From Akkermansia sp. (lineage in GTDB: Bacteria > Verrucomicrobiota > Verrucomicrobiia > Verrucomicrobiales > Akkermansiaceae): a stretch of 64,000 nt of DNA. The translations under genes were made by a program, and so were the position numbers. The stretch spans positions 1 through 64,000 of the forward strand of contig JAFYWX010000030.1 of assembly GCA_017546445.1 (NCBI GenBank), in the 5' to 3' direction. This document shows, in pieces, positions 52,034-61,170 of the stretch. Below the pieces are notes generated by a model, which was not told the DNA's origin, ran no database searches, and saw nothing but the letters and a program-made list of their open reading frames with translations. Within the stretch, counting starts at the first letter, position 1, and every line of letters starts with the position of its first letter.

Positions 52034-52347
52034 GTCCTCGCGCAGCGAGAATTTCGCTTGCCAGGCCGGAGCTGGCGTCAGGCTGCGGCGGCTGGTCAGG
52101 GCGAAGCCGGATATCGTTCCCCTGAAAATCAATTCCTATAATAAGCCGTGCACCGGGAACCAATCTCCCGATGCACGGTTTTTTACCCCCTTATTTGAGC
52201 CCCGGAAGGGCAGCAGCTAATAGCCCCGTGTGGAGCCGCTTTGCTACGCCCTCACCGCCCGCACTGCTGCTTATGCCAGCGGTGATGCCGTGCTGTGCGG
52301 CGATTTCCGCGAGGTGAATCATACACTGGCGGCGCCGGCGCACCTGA
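52034..52347. other. pilT-glf intergenic region
   Basis: Holds the pilT terminator (52146-52184) and a possible gene remnant (from 52230). The first 110 bases contain short GC-rich inverted motifs (GGCCGGAGCTGGCGTCAGGC) resembling the TCAG hairpins of the 28.7 kb cluster; nothing else is recognised. Confidence 0.5.
52146..52184 (+). terminator. terminator after pilT
   Basis: Stem CCGTGCACCGGGA / TCCCGATGCACGG with a 7-base loop, one mismatched position, then TTTTTT. Confidence 0.85.
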
Positions 52348-52350
52348 TTA
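52230..52350 (+). pseudogene. possible PIN-domain gene remnant (3' end only)
   Basis: One frame translates to a coherent 40-residue stretch, ALTARTAAYASGDAVLCGDF followed by REVNHTLAAPAHLITP, resembling the end of PIN-domain ribonucleases (VapC type), in which a GD near the last catalytic Asp and a terminal ITP are common. A stop codon precedes it at 52221 and there is no start. It runs into the 3' end of glf. The resemblance is from memory of the family and is weak. Confidence 0.25.
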
Positions 52351-53502
52351 CGCCTTCCCGAACATGCCCAGTACTCGCTCAATGATGGGCGCCATATCAT
52401 AGTACTTATACTCGGCCAGGCGGCCACCGAAGATGACATTCTCCTCGGCCTCTGCCAGGGCTTTGTACTGTGCATAGAGGGCGTTGTTTTTCTCATCGTT
52501 CACCGGGTAGAAGGGCTCGCTGCCCGGCTTCCATTCGGTGGAGAATTCGTGCGTGACAACAGTCCGGGGCAGGGCATAAACGGCATCGCCGAAGTGTTCA
52601 AAGTGCTTGTGCTCAATCACGCGGGTGTAGGGTACCTGGCGCTCGGTGTAGTTCACCACGGCACAGCCCTGGTAGTTGGGGGTATCGAGGGTTTCTTCCT
52701 CGAAATACACCGTGCGGTATTCCAGCTGACCGTAGCGGTAGCCGTAGAATTCATCAATCTTGCCGGTGAACACAATCTTATCTGCCTGGGCTTCCCAGTA
52801 TTCGCGGCGGGAAAAGAAATCCTCATTGCAGAGGCAGTCGCTGCCCTTCAGCAGGGCATTGGTCAGCTTGTTGTAACCGCCGATGGGGATGCCCTGGTAG
52901 GCATCATTGAAGTAGTTGTTATCGTACACGAGGCGCACGGGCAGGCGGCGGATGATGAAGGCGGGCAGCTCAGTGCAGGCGCGGCCCCACTGCTTCTCAG
53001 TGTAGCCCTTGATGAGTTTCTCGTATATATCGCGCCCCACGAGGCTGAGGGCTTGCTCCTCCAGGTTGCGGGGGGCGGTGGCACCGCACTTCTGCATGGC
53101 GGTCAGGGTATCCTGTTTCTGCGATTCGATGATGGCAGCGGCTTCATCCGGGGTGGTGCAACCCCACATCTGGTAGAATGTGTTCATATTGAAGGGCAGG
53201 TTATAGAGCCTGCCCTCGTAATTGGCTACAGGGGTGTAGGTGAAGCGGTTGAACGAGACCAGGCTGTTCACGAAATCCCACACGGCCTTGCTGGAGGTGT
53301 GGAAAATGTGGCACCCGTATTTGTGTACATTGATACCGTGCTGCTCCTCGCAGTAGATATTGCCGCCGGTGTGCGGGCGCTTGTCGATAACCAGGCAGCG
53401 CTTGCCTTGCCTGGTTGCCATGCAGGCAAAGGTGGCGCCGAACAGACCGGAACCGACGATGAGGTAATCGTACGGCTTTTTGTTACCTGCAGCAATGCTC
53501 AT
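52348..53502 (-). CDS. glf: UDP-galactopyranose mutase
   Basis: 384 residues. It converts UDP-galactopyranose to UDP-galactofuranose with reduced FAD, feeding Galf into surface polysaccharide. Seen are the FAD-binding start DYLIVGSGLFGATFA, DKRPHTGGNIYCEE near 40, NVHKYGCHIFHTS near 55, the active-site region YTEKQWGRACTELPAFIIRR (given in part) and RFDGYRYGQLEYRT-like FYGYRYGQLEYRT with the substrate Tyr residues. Length fits the bacterial enzymes. Galactofuranose is absent from mammals. It stands alone here, not in a glycan cluster. Confidence 0.96.
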   Translation of the reverse strand: MSIAAGNKKPYDYLIVGSGLFGATFACMATRQGKRCLVIDKRPHTGGNIYCEEQHGINVHKYGCHIFHTSSKAVWDFVNSLVSFNRFTYTPVANYEGRLYNLPFNMNTFYQMWGCTTPDEAAAIIESQKQDTLTAMQKCGATAPRNLEEQALSLVGRDIYEKLIKGYTEKQWGRACTELPAFIIRRLPVRLVYDNNYFNDAYQGIPIGGYNKLTNALLKGSDCLCNEDFFSRREYWEAQADKIVFTGKIDEFYGYRYGQLEYRTVYFEEETLDTPNYQGCAVVNYTERQVPYTRVIEHKHFEHFGDAVYALPRTVVTHEFSTEWKPGSEPFYPVNDEKNNALYAQYKALAEAEENVIFGGRLAEYKYYDMAPIIERVLGMFGKA

Positions 53503-53875
53503 GATGGGGAGAGTCGTTAGAGAAAGCAGGATACGGAATGTACCGTATCTCAGAACGTAGCGTCAGTCTACACCAGACGCCGCCGTGAAGTCAAGGCACG
53601 ATTGACCATATGGGCGGTTTTTCCCGCATTTTCCCGCATGAGCCCCTGGAGCTTTGCTGTTGTCCTTTGTCCATTGGGTGCTTCTGATATATTGAAGCCG
53701 CCCGCCAAATGGGAGTTTGTCGGGCAGCTGTTTTTGTCGGAGCAAGGGACTTTAGTCCCTCATCGCTTGAGTTTTCGGGACTGAAGTCCCGTGCTCCGAA
53801 GATTTGAGCCCCCGCCAAATCGCCATTTGCAGAGTTATTAGAATTGCCCCATTATCAATTGAACTTTCTGATGCA
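53503..53875. repeat. intergenic region with dispersed hairpin element copy D (53702-53830)
   Basis: 53503-53700 shows nothing clear. From 53702 the complete element is present: GCCAAATGGGAGTTTGTCGG, CAGCTG, GGAGCAAGGGACTTTAGTCC, ATCGCTTGAGTTTTC, hairpin GGGACTGAAGTCCC, GTGCTCCGAAGATTTGAGCC, then GCCAAATCGCCATTTGC, a final inverted motif also seen at 29.1 kb. This is the fullest copy in the window. Confidence 0.9.
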
Positions 53876-56395
53876 TCACGCATCCGGGGCGGTATCGGGC
53901 CAGTCGTGGCGGGGGTAGCGGCTGGCGAGGTCCTTTTTCATCTGGGGGTAGCCGTTGCGCCAGAAGGAGGCGAGGTCGCTGGTAATCTGGTAGGGGCGCT
54001 GGTTGGGCGCCAGGATTTCCACCAGGCATTTCACGCGCCCCTCCGCAATGACCGGCGTGTGCGGCACGCCGAAAAGCAGCTGGCACTTGAGCCCGAAGGT
54101 GGGGGTGCCGTCCTCGCGGTACAGCAGCTTGACCTCCCGCCCGTTGCTCAGTTTGATGGCTTTGGGCGCATAGCGGTTCAGGCATTCTTTCTGCCAGGGG
54201 GAAAGCCATTCGCCCAGAATCGGCAGTACGGGGCGGTTCTGAATCTCCTTGTAACTGACGGCACCCTCGCAGAGCATGGTGATGGCAACCAGGCGGTCTT
54301 CCTCGCCGAAATCGGGCATTTCCAGCTCCGGCATGGCGGCGCGCAGGCAGCTCAGGCGGTTAATCCACTGGAGCACGTGGCCATCCCACCCCTCCAGCCG
54401 CAGGTTGCCGCGCAGCACTTGCTCTGCCAGCAGCGGGGCTGCGGCATCCGGTGCGGCATCGCCGGTTTCTCGCTCGGCAATCACCAAATCGCGGTACAGG
54501 AGCCTGTGGTGGTTCAGCACGCGCTTGCGGGCGGGGTCGAACACGGCCACGTCGTCCTCATGCACCGGCAGGTCATCAGCGGTGAGAATGGTGCAGCGGG
54601 CCAGGCGGGTCTCCACATTCCTGCCGCCCACTTCGGTCATATCCGCCGCCAGGAAAATCTCTGCATTCCGGGCCACGGAGTCTGCGGCGATGCTGCCGCC
54701 GCGGCGCTGGCAGAGGCGGGCGGTGCCGGTGGCGGTGTTGTTGCGGGCGGCTACGTGGGTGGGGAAACTGCCCAGCAGACCCCGCACCACACCAGCGCGG
54801 TTGGCTGCGAAATCCGGCGCGGTGGGGTGCCCGTGCATCATCTGGCGGAAGGCCTGGGCCACCTCGCGGGCGGCGCGGGCCATGATGCCCAGGCGGTTGC
54901 ATTCCGCCGGGTTGAAATGGAGCTGGATGGCGGCCTCCAGCGCGCGCCACTCGGCCTGGAAATCGGTGAAATCGCCCTCGTGGCGCAGGGTATCGCTCAG
55001 CCCGGTGTTCAGGGCAATGGATTCGCCCTGCAGCAGAGCGGCAATGGCGGCCATCTCGGCCTGGCAGCCATAATCCAGACCGGCTACCAGCAGGCGGGCC
55101 AGCACCGGGGGCAGGGGGAATTGCAGCATGCTCCGCCCGGTGGCGGTAAGCCCCTGGGAGTCTGCGGCGCCCAGTTCCTCCAGCAGTTGCCAGGCGCGGG
55201 TGGTTTCGGCCTCGGTGGGGGCATCCGGCCAGGGGAAGTGGCGGATATCGCCCAGGCTGCGGCAGCCCCAGGCCAGCAGATTAAGGAAGGCCTGCGAGAT
55301 ATCGGCCCGGTGAATTTCCGGCGCGGGGAAGGGGGCGCGGCGGCGGTGCTCGGCCTCGCTCCACAGGCGGATGCAGCGTCCGGGACCCAGGCGGCCGGCG
55401 CGACCGGTGCGCTGCTCTGCCTGGGCCTGGGAAATGGGTACCACGTGCAGCGTGGAGATGCCGCGGAGCGGATCCCAGCGGGATTCCCGCGCCGTGCCGC
55501 TATCCACCACCGAGCGCACGCCCTCGATGGTGAGGGAGGTTTCCGCAATGTTGGTGGATACAATGACGCGCGGGCGGCAGCCGAGCTCCACGGCCTGCGC
55601 CTGGGCTTCCGGCGTGAGCTGGCCATGCAGGGCAAAGACATCTCGCCCGCGCATCCAGCCCACATTTTCCAGAATCTCCACCGTGCGGCGGATTTCGTAT
55701 GCCCCCGGCAGGAATACGAGCACATCGCCGCAATCCTCATGCTCCACCAGCTGGCGCACGGCGGCGGCGCATTGTTCCCACACGGGCGGGGGCTGCACAT
55801 AGCCGAACTTGTTGCGCACCGGCACGGGCGGCATGTAGCTTACCTCCACAGGGAAGAGCCGCCCCTCTGCCCGCAGCACGGTGGCTTGCGGCAGGTAGCC
55901 CTGCAGTTTATCCAGCTCCAGCGTGGCCGACATGACGAACACGCCAAGCTCCGGACGGCTGTGGCGCTGCAGCTCCAGTACGCGGGCCAGGCACAAATCG
56001 CCGCTGAGCCGGCGCTCATGCACTTCATCGAAAATAACAGCGGAAACGCCTTTCAGCTCCGGATCCTCCGTCAGGCGGCGTTCCAGAATACCATCGGTCA
56101 CAAACAGAATGCGGGTGGCAGCGCTGCGCTGGGAATCGAAACGCACAGTGTAGCCCACCTCCTGGCCGAGCCGGCAGGGAAACTGCCGCGCCACATAACC
56201 CGCCAGCAGCCGCGCCGCCAGACGCCGCGGCTGCACCACGATGATGGTTCCTTGTTCCCCAAGACCGGCCTCCAGCAGCATGCCCGGCACCCGGGTGGAT
56301 TTGCCGCTGCCCGTGGGTGCGCTGAGCAGCACACAGAACCCCGGCTGCCGCACGGCTTCCAGGATGTCTCCGCGAATCTGGTCAATGGGTAACAT
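53876..56395 (-). CDS. hrpB: ATP-dependent helicase HrpB
   Basis: 839 residues starting MLPIDQIRGDILEAVRQPGF; longer frames upstream lack family similarity. It is a DEAH-box RNA-type helicase: Walker A SAPTGSGKSTRVPG (about residues 25-38), motif II DEVHERRL, motif III VMSATLE, motif V STNIAETSLTIEGV, motif VI QAEQRTGRAGRLGPG, then the helicase-associated domains and the C-terminal HrpB domain (LTPFGLKCQLLFG-like TFGLKCQLLFGVPHTP, WRNGYPQMKKDLASRYP, HDWPD). Cytoplasmic, role in RNA metabolism unclear. Confidence 0.95.
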   Translation of the reverse strand: MLPIDQIRGDILEAVRQPGFCVLLSAPTGSGKSTRVPGMLLEAGLGEQGTIIVVQPRRLAARLLAGYVARQFPCRLGQEVGYTVRFDSQRSAATRILFVTDGILERRLTEDPELKGVSAVIFDEVHERRLSGDLCLARVLELQRHSRPELGVFVMSATLELDKLQGYLPQATVLRAEGRLFPVEVSYMPPVPVRNKFGYVQPPPVWEQCAAAVRQLVEHEDCGDVLVFLPGAYEIRRTVEILENVGWMRGRDVFALHGQLTPEAQAQAVELGCRPRVIVSTNIAETSLTIEGVRSVVDSGTARESRWDPLRGISTLHVVPISQAQAEQRTGRAGRLGPGRCIRLWSEAEHRRRAPFPAPEIHRADISQAFLNLLAWGCRSLGDIRHFPWPDAPTEAETTRAWQLLEELGAADSQGLTATGRSMLQFPLPPVLARLLVAGLDYGCQAEMAAIAALLQGESIALNTGLSDTLRHEGDFTDFQAEWRALEAAIQLHFNPAECNRLGIMARAAREVAQAFRQMMHGHPTAPDFAANRAGVVRGLLGSFPTHVAARNNTATGTARLCQRRGGSIAADSVARNAEIFLAADMTEVGGRNVETRLARCTILTADDLPVHEDDVAVFDPARKRVLNHHRLLYRDLVIAERETGDAAPDAAAPLLAEQVLRGNLRLEGWDGHVLQWINRLSCLRAAMPELEMPDFGEEDRLVAITMLCEGAVSYKEIQNRPVLPILGEWLSPWQKECLNRYAPKAIKLSNGREVKLLYREDGTPTFGLKCQLLFGVPHTPVIAEGRVKCLVEILAPNQRPYQITSDLASFWRNGYPQMKKDLASRYPRHDWPDTAPDA

Positions 56396-56736
56396 AAGGT
56401 GCGCCGCATTGTACATTATGCTTCCATGAGAAGTCAAGTCCCCAAATCTCGCGGGCACCGCCCGCGAATTCTCCCTGCCTGTCAAGGGGTGAGAAAAAGT
56501 GTATTCCAACGAATACGGTGATTTTCACCAACCACTACAGCGTGTATTATTTCATATTCTACGAAAATGGAGACCATTTCGTCTGACGACGAGAATTTTA
56601 TTGGCCGTTTCCCCAGCAAGTTACTCACTTCGTCGTCCCCCCATTATGCGTGGATAGGATTTATAACTTGCTATCGTGTTACTGATGCGATATACTTCCG
56701 AAAGACTTTTCTGCGTATTCTAAACTAACTGCTAAT
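56396..56736. other. hrpB-acyltransferase divergent intergenic region
   Basis: About 340 bases with no gene. It is notably more AT-rich than the flanks. It contains a small palindrome GAATTTTATTGGCC region and a promoter for the acyltransferase at 56668-56696. No repeat elements are seen. Confidence 0.6.
56668..56696 (+). promoter_or_regulatory. promoter of the acyltransferase gene
   Basis: TTGCTA (56668-56673), 17-base spacer, TATACT (56691-56696), giving a leader of about 34 bases. Confidence 0.65.
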
Positions 56737-58758
56737 ATGTCCAAAAACTTTCTCACACACATAGGGGGATTGCGTGGCGTTGCTATTCTTCTGGTTATCC
56801 TGTTCCATTTGTGCCCGGCTTTCTTTCCGAATTGCTACTATGGCGTGGATGTGTTCCTGGTCATAACAGGGTATCTGCTTTTCTTAGGCCTGGATCGCAA
56901 TGATGGCTCCTGGAGGTCTACGGGGATATTTGCTCTCAAGAAGGTACAGCGTATTCTGCCTGCCGTGAGCGTGGCTGTGCTGCTGACTGTGCTGGCTGGT
57001 ATTTATTTTTTGGATAAGACCATGCTGGAGGCAGTTGCGCGTCTGGGGCGATATGCTCTGTTTGGAATGGCTAATAACCATCTGAACAAGGTGGTGAGCG
57101 ACTACTTTGATACAACCGCTGCTCAGAATCCCTTGCTGCATATGTGGTATATCGGCATTACGTTGCAGGTGTATCTTCTGTTCGCCCTTGGTGTGGTGAT
57201 TTGCAAGAAGCTCACCCACAAGGTAACTATGCGGACTCTGGTTGTGATAGGGATTCTTTCGTTGGTGTGGAAGTACCGTATGGAGTTGTTTGGGCTTCTT
57301 TCGTATGTGGGTATCGCCTCGGATGCCGTTACCGCACCTACCCATTATGATACCATGCCTCGCCTTTGGGAAATTCTCGCCGGCGGGGCGATAATGCTGC
57401 TGCCGCCCGTGCGCAACAAATGGGGGCAGAGCCTTCTTGCCCTGCTGGGAACTGTGTGTCTCAGCACTGCTTTTTATCTTGCCCAGGCAGAAATTATTGT
57501 GGTTCTGGGTACCATGCTTATTATCCGATATGCCAGTGGAAGCAAGGTGGAATGTTTGTTCAGCAACCGCCCCCTCTTGTGGGTCGGGGCAGTCTCGTTC
57601 TCTCTCTATCTTGTGCACATGCCTGTGTTTGTGTTCTATAAGGGGTGGATTGTAGTGCCTCCCACCTTGTTGGAATACATTGCAATGCTTGGTATTACGG
57701 CTGTATTGGGCGTGCTGTTCTGGTGGCTTGTGGAGAAACGCCGTATCAGCTGGAAGGTGTGGGTTCCCTTGTATGTGGTGACGATGTCTCTTTGCCTTAT
57801 GGCCAAGAAAACATCCATTATTCATGATATGGTGGCAGGTGAGCAGGAAGAGATTGTGGTGAAATCATACGATGATTGGAAGTATGTAACCAGAGAGTCG
57901 GATCTGATGCGGGGGTATGTCTTTGAGCATATGGGATATTGGGGCGGTGTGTTCAGCATGGCGGATGCTTCGAAGCCTGAGGGTATGCCTGAGGAGTCTC
58001 TCCTTCTTGTTGGTGATGCCGCCGCATCTAATCCCAGCTTTGTATTGATGGGCGATAGCCATGCTGCCAGTATGTGTCCGGGGGTTGATGTGCTGTGCCG
58101 AAAGCATAAGCTTTCGGGTGTGTATCTGCCTACTGTTGTGTCTCCGTTCTGGAACTATGAAGTACAGCGTGACCGCCATGGATACTTCTGTGACAGAAAT
58201 AAGATGTTGGCTTTGTTGGAATGGCTGAAGGGGCAGCCCCAGCTGGAATATGTGGTGGTGGTTCAGCGATGGTATCAGCGCTGCCGGGTTAATAAGTATG
58301 ATTGGGATAAGAAATCTGCGGATTTATCTATGGCCGCCCACACGGATGCTCTGCGTCAGTTTGCCTCCAAATTGGCAGAAATAGGTAAAAAAGTGATTCT
58401 GATGGATCAGATTCCGGATTATGAGACAAATCCCCGCACGTATGCCAAGTGGTGTATTCGCCACAAGCGCAATCCAGCGGATCGTATGCAACCGTTCCTG
58501 TGCAGCCGCGCCCGTTATGAGAAGCGTCATGCTGATTATCTGAAGATGCTGGACACTCTGCAAAAGGAAGGATTGTGTCAGGTGCTCAGCTTTGACCGCG
58601 CCCTTGATGCAGAGGGAAATTACACGTCCTACGCAGGAGGGGAAGTGCTTTATCGCGATGATAATCATCCGACTGCCCCTGGCGCTATCTGGATGATGGA
58701 GCAGATAGGTCCGGATTTTCTCAATATGGTAAAAGCGGCTGGTGCCTCTGCTGAATAA
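56737..58758 (+). CDS. membrane O-acyltransferase with C-terminal SGNH domain (OafA-like)
   Basis: 673 residues. The N-terminal acyltransferase-3 domain (1-360) has about ten membrane helices and the motifs HIGGLRGVAILLVILFHLCP and NCYYGVDVFLVITGYLL. A linker leads to a periplasmic SGNH-hydrolase-like domain (about 430-665): the block I motif FVLMGDSHAASM holds the Ser nucleophile candidate, and near the end DDNHPTAPGA gives the Asp-x-x-His pair. Such fused proteins O-acetylate O-antigen, capsule or peptidoglycan sugars. It has its own promoter and terminator. Base composition is more AT-rich than the neighbours, so transfer is possible. Confidence 0.9.
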   Translation: MSKNFLTHIGGLRGVAILLVILFHLCPAFFPNCYYGVDVFLVITGYLLFLGLDRNDGSWRSTGIFALKKVQRILPAVSVAVLLTVLAGIYFLDKTMLEAVARLGRYALFGMANNHLNKVVSDYFDTTAAQNPLLHMWYIGITLQVYLLFALGVVICKKLTHKVTMRTLVVIGILSLVWKYRMELFGLLSYVGIASDAVTAPTHYDTMPRLWEILAGGAIMLLPPVRNKWGQSLLALLGTVCLSTAFYLAQAEIIVVLGTMLIIRYASGSKVECLFSNRPLLWVGAVSFSLYLVHMPVFVFYKGWIVVPPTLLEYIAMLGITAVLGVLFWWLVEKRRISWKVWVPLYVVTMSLCLMAKKTSIIHDMVAGEQEEIVVKSYDDWKYVTRESDLMRGYVFEHMGYWGGVFSMADASKPEGMPEESLLLVGDAAASNPSFVLMGDSHAASMCPGVDVLCRKHKLSGVYLPTVVSPFWNYEVQRDRHGYFCDRNKMLALLEWLKGQPQLEYVVVVQRWYQRCRVNKYDWDKKSADLSMAAHTDALRQFASKLAEIGKKVILMDQIPDYETNPRTYAKWCIRHKRNPADRMQPFLCSRARYEKRHADYLKMLDTLQKEGLCQVLSFDRALDAEGNYTSYAGGEVLYRDDNHPTAPGAIWMMEQIGPDFLNMVKAAGASAE

Positions 58759-58771
58759 GTTATGCATTGCT

Positions 58772-58809
58772 AAAAGCACCCCTTTGGATAAAAACAGAGG
58801 GGTGTTTTC
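58772..58809 (+). terminator. terminator after the acyltransferase gene
   Basis: Stem AGCACCCCTTT with AGAGGGGTGTTTT, A-rich on the 5' side and T-rich on the 3' side, so it could work in both directions. Confidence 0.8.
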
Positions 58810-58986
58810 TCTGTAGGAAATTGTAGAGGCATTGGGCGCGCCAGACCGAGGTTGCTAGTTTAAGGAAAGGGCAATCTATTTTGCAGAGATACCCGGGAGC
58901 GTACGTGAACATTTGGAAATTGTGGTGGCGAGCTCATTCGGTGCTTGCAGGATTGCGGTCAGTGTGGTATATATTTGTAGTTGCCT

Positions 58987-59751
58987 ATGCCGAAAATTGC
59001 GGTCATCAGTGATATTCATGCAAACCTGCACGCCCTGTATGCAGTCATGGCTGACTTCCAGGGTGAGCAGTGTGATGCCGTTGTGTGCCTGGGGGATGTG
59101 GTGGGCTATAATGCTTATCCTCAGGAATGTGTGAATGAAATTCGTGCGCTGGGGTGTCCGGTGGTGAAAGGAAACCATGATGATGAGGTGGTGAACCTGG
59201 AGAACACGCGTATGAATCGCATTGCCCGCATGGCCATGGAATGGACCCGCGCGCAGCTGGACGAGGAGAGCCTGACCTGGCTGCGCAGGCTGTCTCTGCA
59301 GCGCATCGACCGCGCGAAATTCACTATGGTGCACTCCAGCCTGGATTTGCCGCAGGCTTGGAATTATATCCTGAATGCAAATGATGCTACGGGGAATTTC
59401 CTGCGGCAATTCCAGCCGCTCTGCTTTCATGGCCACACCCACCAGGCCCGCGTATTCACCTGGGAGGGCGGTCGCGCCTTTGAACACACGGATTACTGGA
59501 TGCAGCTGGTGCAGGAGGGGGAAACCACGGTGCAGCTGGATTTGGAATCGGGCCGGAAATATTTCATCAATGTAGGCTCTGTGGGCCAGCCTCGCGATGG
59601 CGACCCCCGCGCTTGTTACGCTATCTATGATTCCGATGCCGCCACGGTGCGGCTCCGCCGTGTGGTGTACGATGTGGCCGGGGCGCAGCAGGCCGTGCTG
59701 GCCGTGGGGCTGCCGGAATACTTGGCCGAGCGTCTGGAAACCGGCCACTGA
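58987..59751 (+). CDS. metallophosphoesterase (YfcE/MJ0936-like)
   Basis: 254 residues from MPKIAVISDIHANLHALYAV; a TTG at 58981 is disregarded. The dinuclear metal site is complete: DIHAN at about 9-13, LGDVVGYN near 36, GNHD near 66, HSSLDLP near 118 and the GHTHQARVF pair near 150. Proteins of this type hydrolyse phosphodiesters or dinucleotides; the natural substrate is unknown. Next gene starts 39 bases later on the same strand. Confidence 0.9.
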   Translation: MPKIAVISDIHANLHALYAVMADFQGEQCDAVVCLGDVVGYNAYPQECVNEIRALGCPVVKGNHDDEVVNLENTRMNRIARMAMEWTRAQLDEESLTWLRRLSLQRIDRAKFTMVHSSLDLPQAWNYILNANDATGNFLRQFQPLCFHGHTHQARVFTWEGGRAFEHTDYWMQLVQEGETTVQLDLESGRKYFINVGSVGQPRDGDPRACYAIYDSDAATVRLRRVVYDVAGAQQAVLAVGLPEYLAERLETGH

Positions 59752-59790
59752 TTCAATTCTCTTCTATAGTTTTCTGAACACTCTCTATCC

Positions 59791-61155
59791 ATGTTATCTG
59801 TCATCCGCAACTCTCTTCCTGCTATTATCCTGCTTATTCTGGGGGCTCTGCTGGCCTCGTATCTGGTGCCTGTGGAGCTGGAACAGATGAGGTGGGAGGT
59901 GCCCGGCATGCCGGAAACCTATCCTATCGAGCAGCTGTGCCGCCCGGTGCTGCTGGGGGTGCTGTGCTTCCTGCCGTTTGTCGGGGCGCTCATGTACATG
60001 TTCATGGGAACCATGGACCGCTACATGACCCGCAATTTCGTCTCGTACTTCCTGATGTGTACGATGATTATGCTCCTCATCTACATCCTGGCAGACTTCA
60101 CGGATAACATGGAGCGCTTCCGCTCCCGCTTTGATGACCCGGTGATGCAGGCGCTGCATTTCTATGGCACCCAGCTGCCCATGTTCCTGTACCAGATTCT
60201 GCCATACACCCTGCTGATGGGTACGCTCTGGTGCCTCAGCAAGCTGTGCGGCGGCAGTGAGATTACCGGCATGCTGCAGTCCGGCCGCTCCCTGCTGCGC
60301 CTTTGCCTGCCTGTTTTCATGATGGCGGCGCTGGCATCTCTGGCCTATGGTATCTGCGGCTTCCACTGGGCACCCAGCGGTTCGCTTTATCGCGAAATCG
60401 TGATGAAGAAGAACAAGAATGCGGATGGTACCCCCAAATCCATCGTTTACCGTAGCGATGCCACCTCTCGCATCTGGCGTATCAAGCACCCCGCGCTCAT
60501 TACCAGCCCTGGCGACCCCATGATTGGGGTGAGTATCGACCAGTTTGACCCCGCCCAGCGCGGCAAGCTGCTGAAGCAGTACCGCGCAGAGAAGGCAACC
60601 TGGAATAAGGAGGACTCCTCCTGGACCCTTGAGAAGGTGTATGTGCGCGAAATGGCTGCCCCCGGCATCCGCCCCAAGGATGATGACTTTGTGGAGACGC
60701 TCACCCTGGCATTCCAGGAAAAACCGTACCAGATTATCAGCCCCAGCCAGAGCAAGAGCATTGACTCCATGGGCACATCGGCGCTGTATGAGTATATAGC
60801 CTCCGGCGCCGGCTCCCGCGAGGACCGCCGCAAGAAACGCACGGAGTGGCATGTGCGCATTGCCCGCATCTTCTCCTGCATGGTGCTTGTGCTGCTGGCC
60901 ATTCCCAGCGCGGTGACCTTCCAGCGCCGCGGCACCATGAAGGGCATCGGCGTGGCGGTGCTGCTGGCCGCCCTCCTGCTGTTCCTGTACCGCGTCTTCC
61001 CGGCGCTGGGCGAATCGGGCCTCATGCAAGCCTGGCTCAGCGCCTGGATTCCGAACTTCCTCTACATCGGCATTGCCATCTACCTGTTCCGCAAGAACCT
61101 GGCACACCGCTCCTTCAAGGAATGGTGCCGCGCACGCTTCAAGGGTGAACTCTGA
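59791..61155 (+). CDS. LptF/LptG family permease
   Basis: 454 residues, longer than the usual 350-390. Membrane helices are at about 8-26, 48-70, 88-110 and 120-150 in the N-terminal half and four more from 365 to 440, separated by the periplasmic jellyroll domain (about 180-355). The conserved start of helix 1 (DRYMTRNFVSYFLMCTMIML, from about residue 75) and the LPMFLYQILPYTLLMGTL segment identify the YjgP/YjgQ family. LptF and LptG form the transmembrane part of the ABC transporter that extracts lipopolysaccharide. Only one of the pair is here. The extra N-terminal 70 residues form a helical pair not typical of the family. Confidence 0.9.
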   Translation: MLSVIRNSLPAIILLILGALLASYLVPVELEQMRWEVPGMPETYPIEQLCRPVLLGVLCFLPFVGALMYMFMGTMDRYMTRNFVSYFLMCTMIMLLIYILADFTDNMERFRSRFDDPVMQALHFYGTQLPMFLYQILPYTLLMGTLWCLSKLCGGSEITGMLQSGRSLLRLCLPVFMMAALASLAYGICGFHWAPSGSLYREIVMKKNKNADGTPKSIVYRSDATSRIWRIKHPALITSPGDPMIGVSIDQFDPAQRGKLLKQYRAEKATWNKEDSSWTLEKVYVREMAAPGIRPKDDDFVETLTLAFQEKPYQIISPSQSKSIDSMGTSALYEYIASGAGSREDRRKKRTEWHVRIARIFSCMVLVLLAIPSAVTFQRRGTMKGIGVAVLLAALLLFLYRVFPALGESGLMQAWLSAWIPNFLYIGIAIYLFRKNLAHRSFKEWCRARFKGEL

Positions 61156-61170
61156 TTCCTTTTTACCGGT

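Noticed and set aside
53804..56392. 862-codon plus-strand open frame opposite hrpB
   Set aside because: Antisense shadow; hrpB helicase motifs are complete on the minus strand, and the frame's start lies in the hairpin element.
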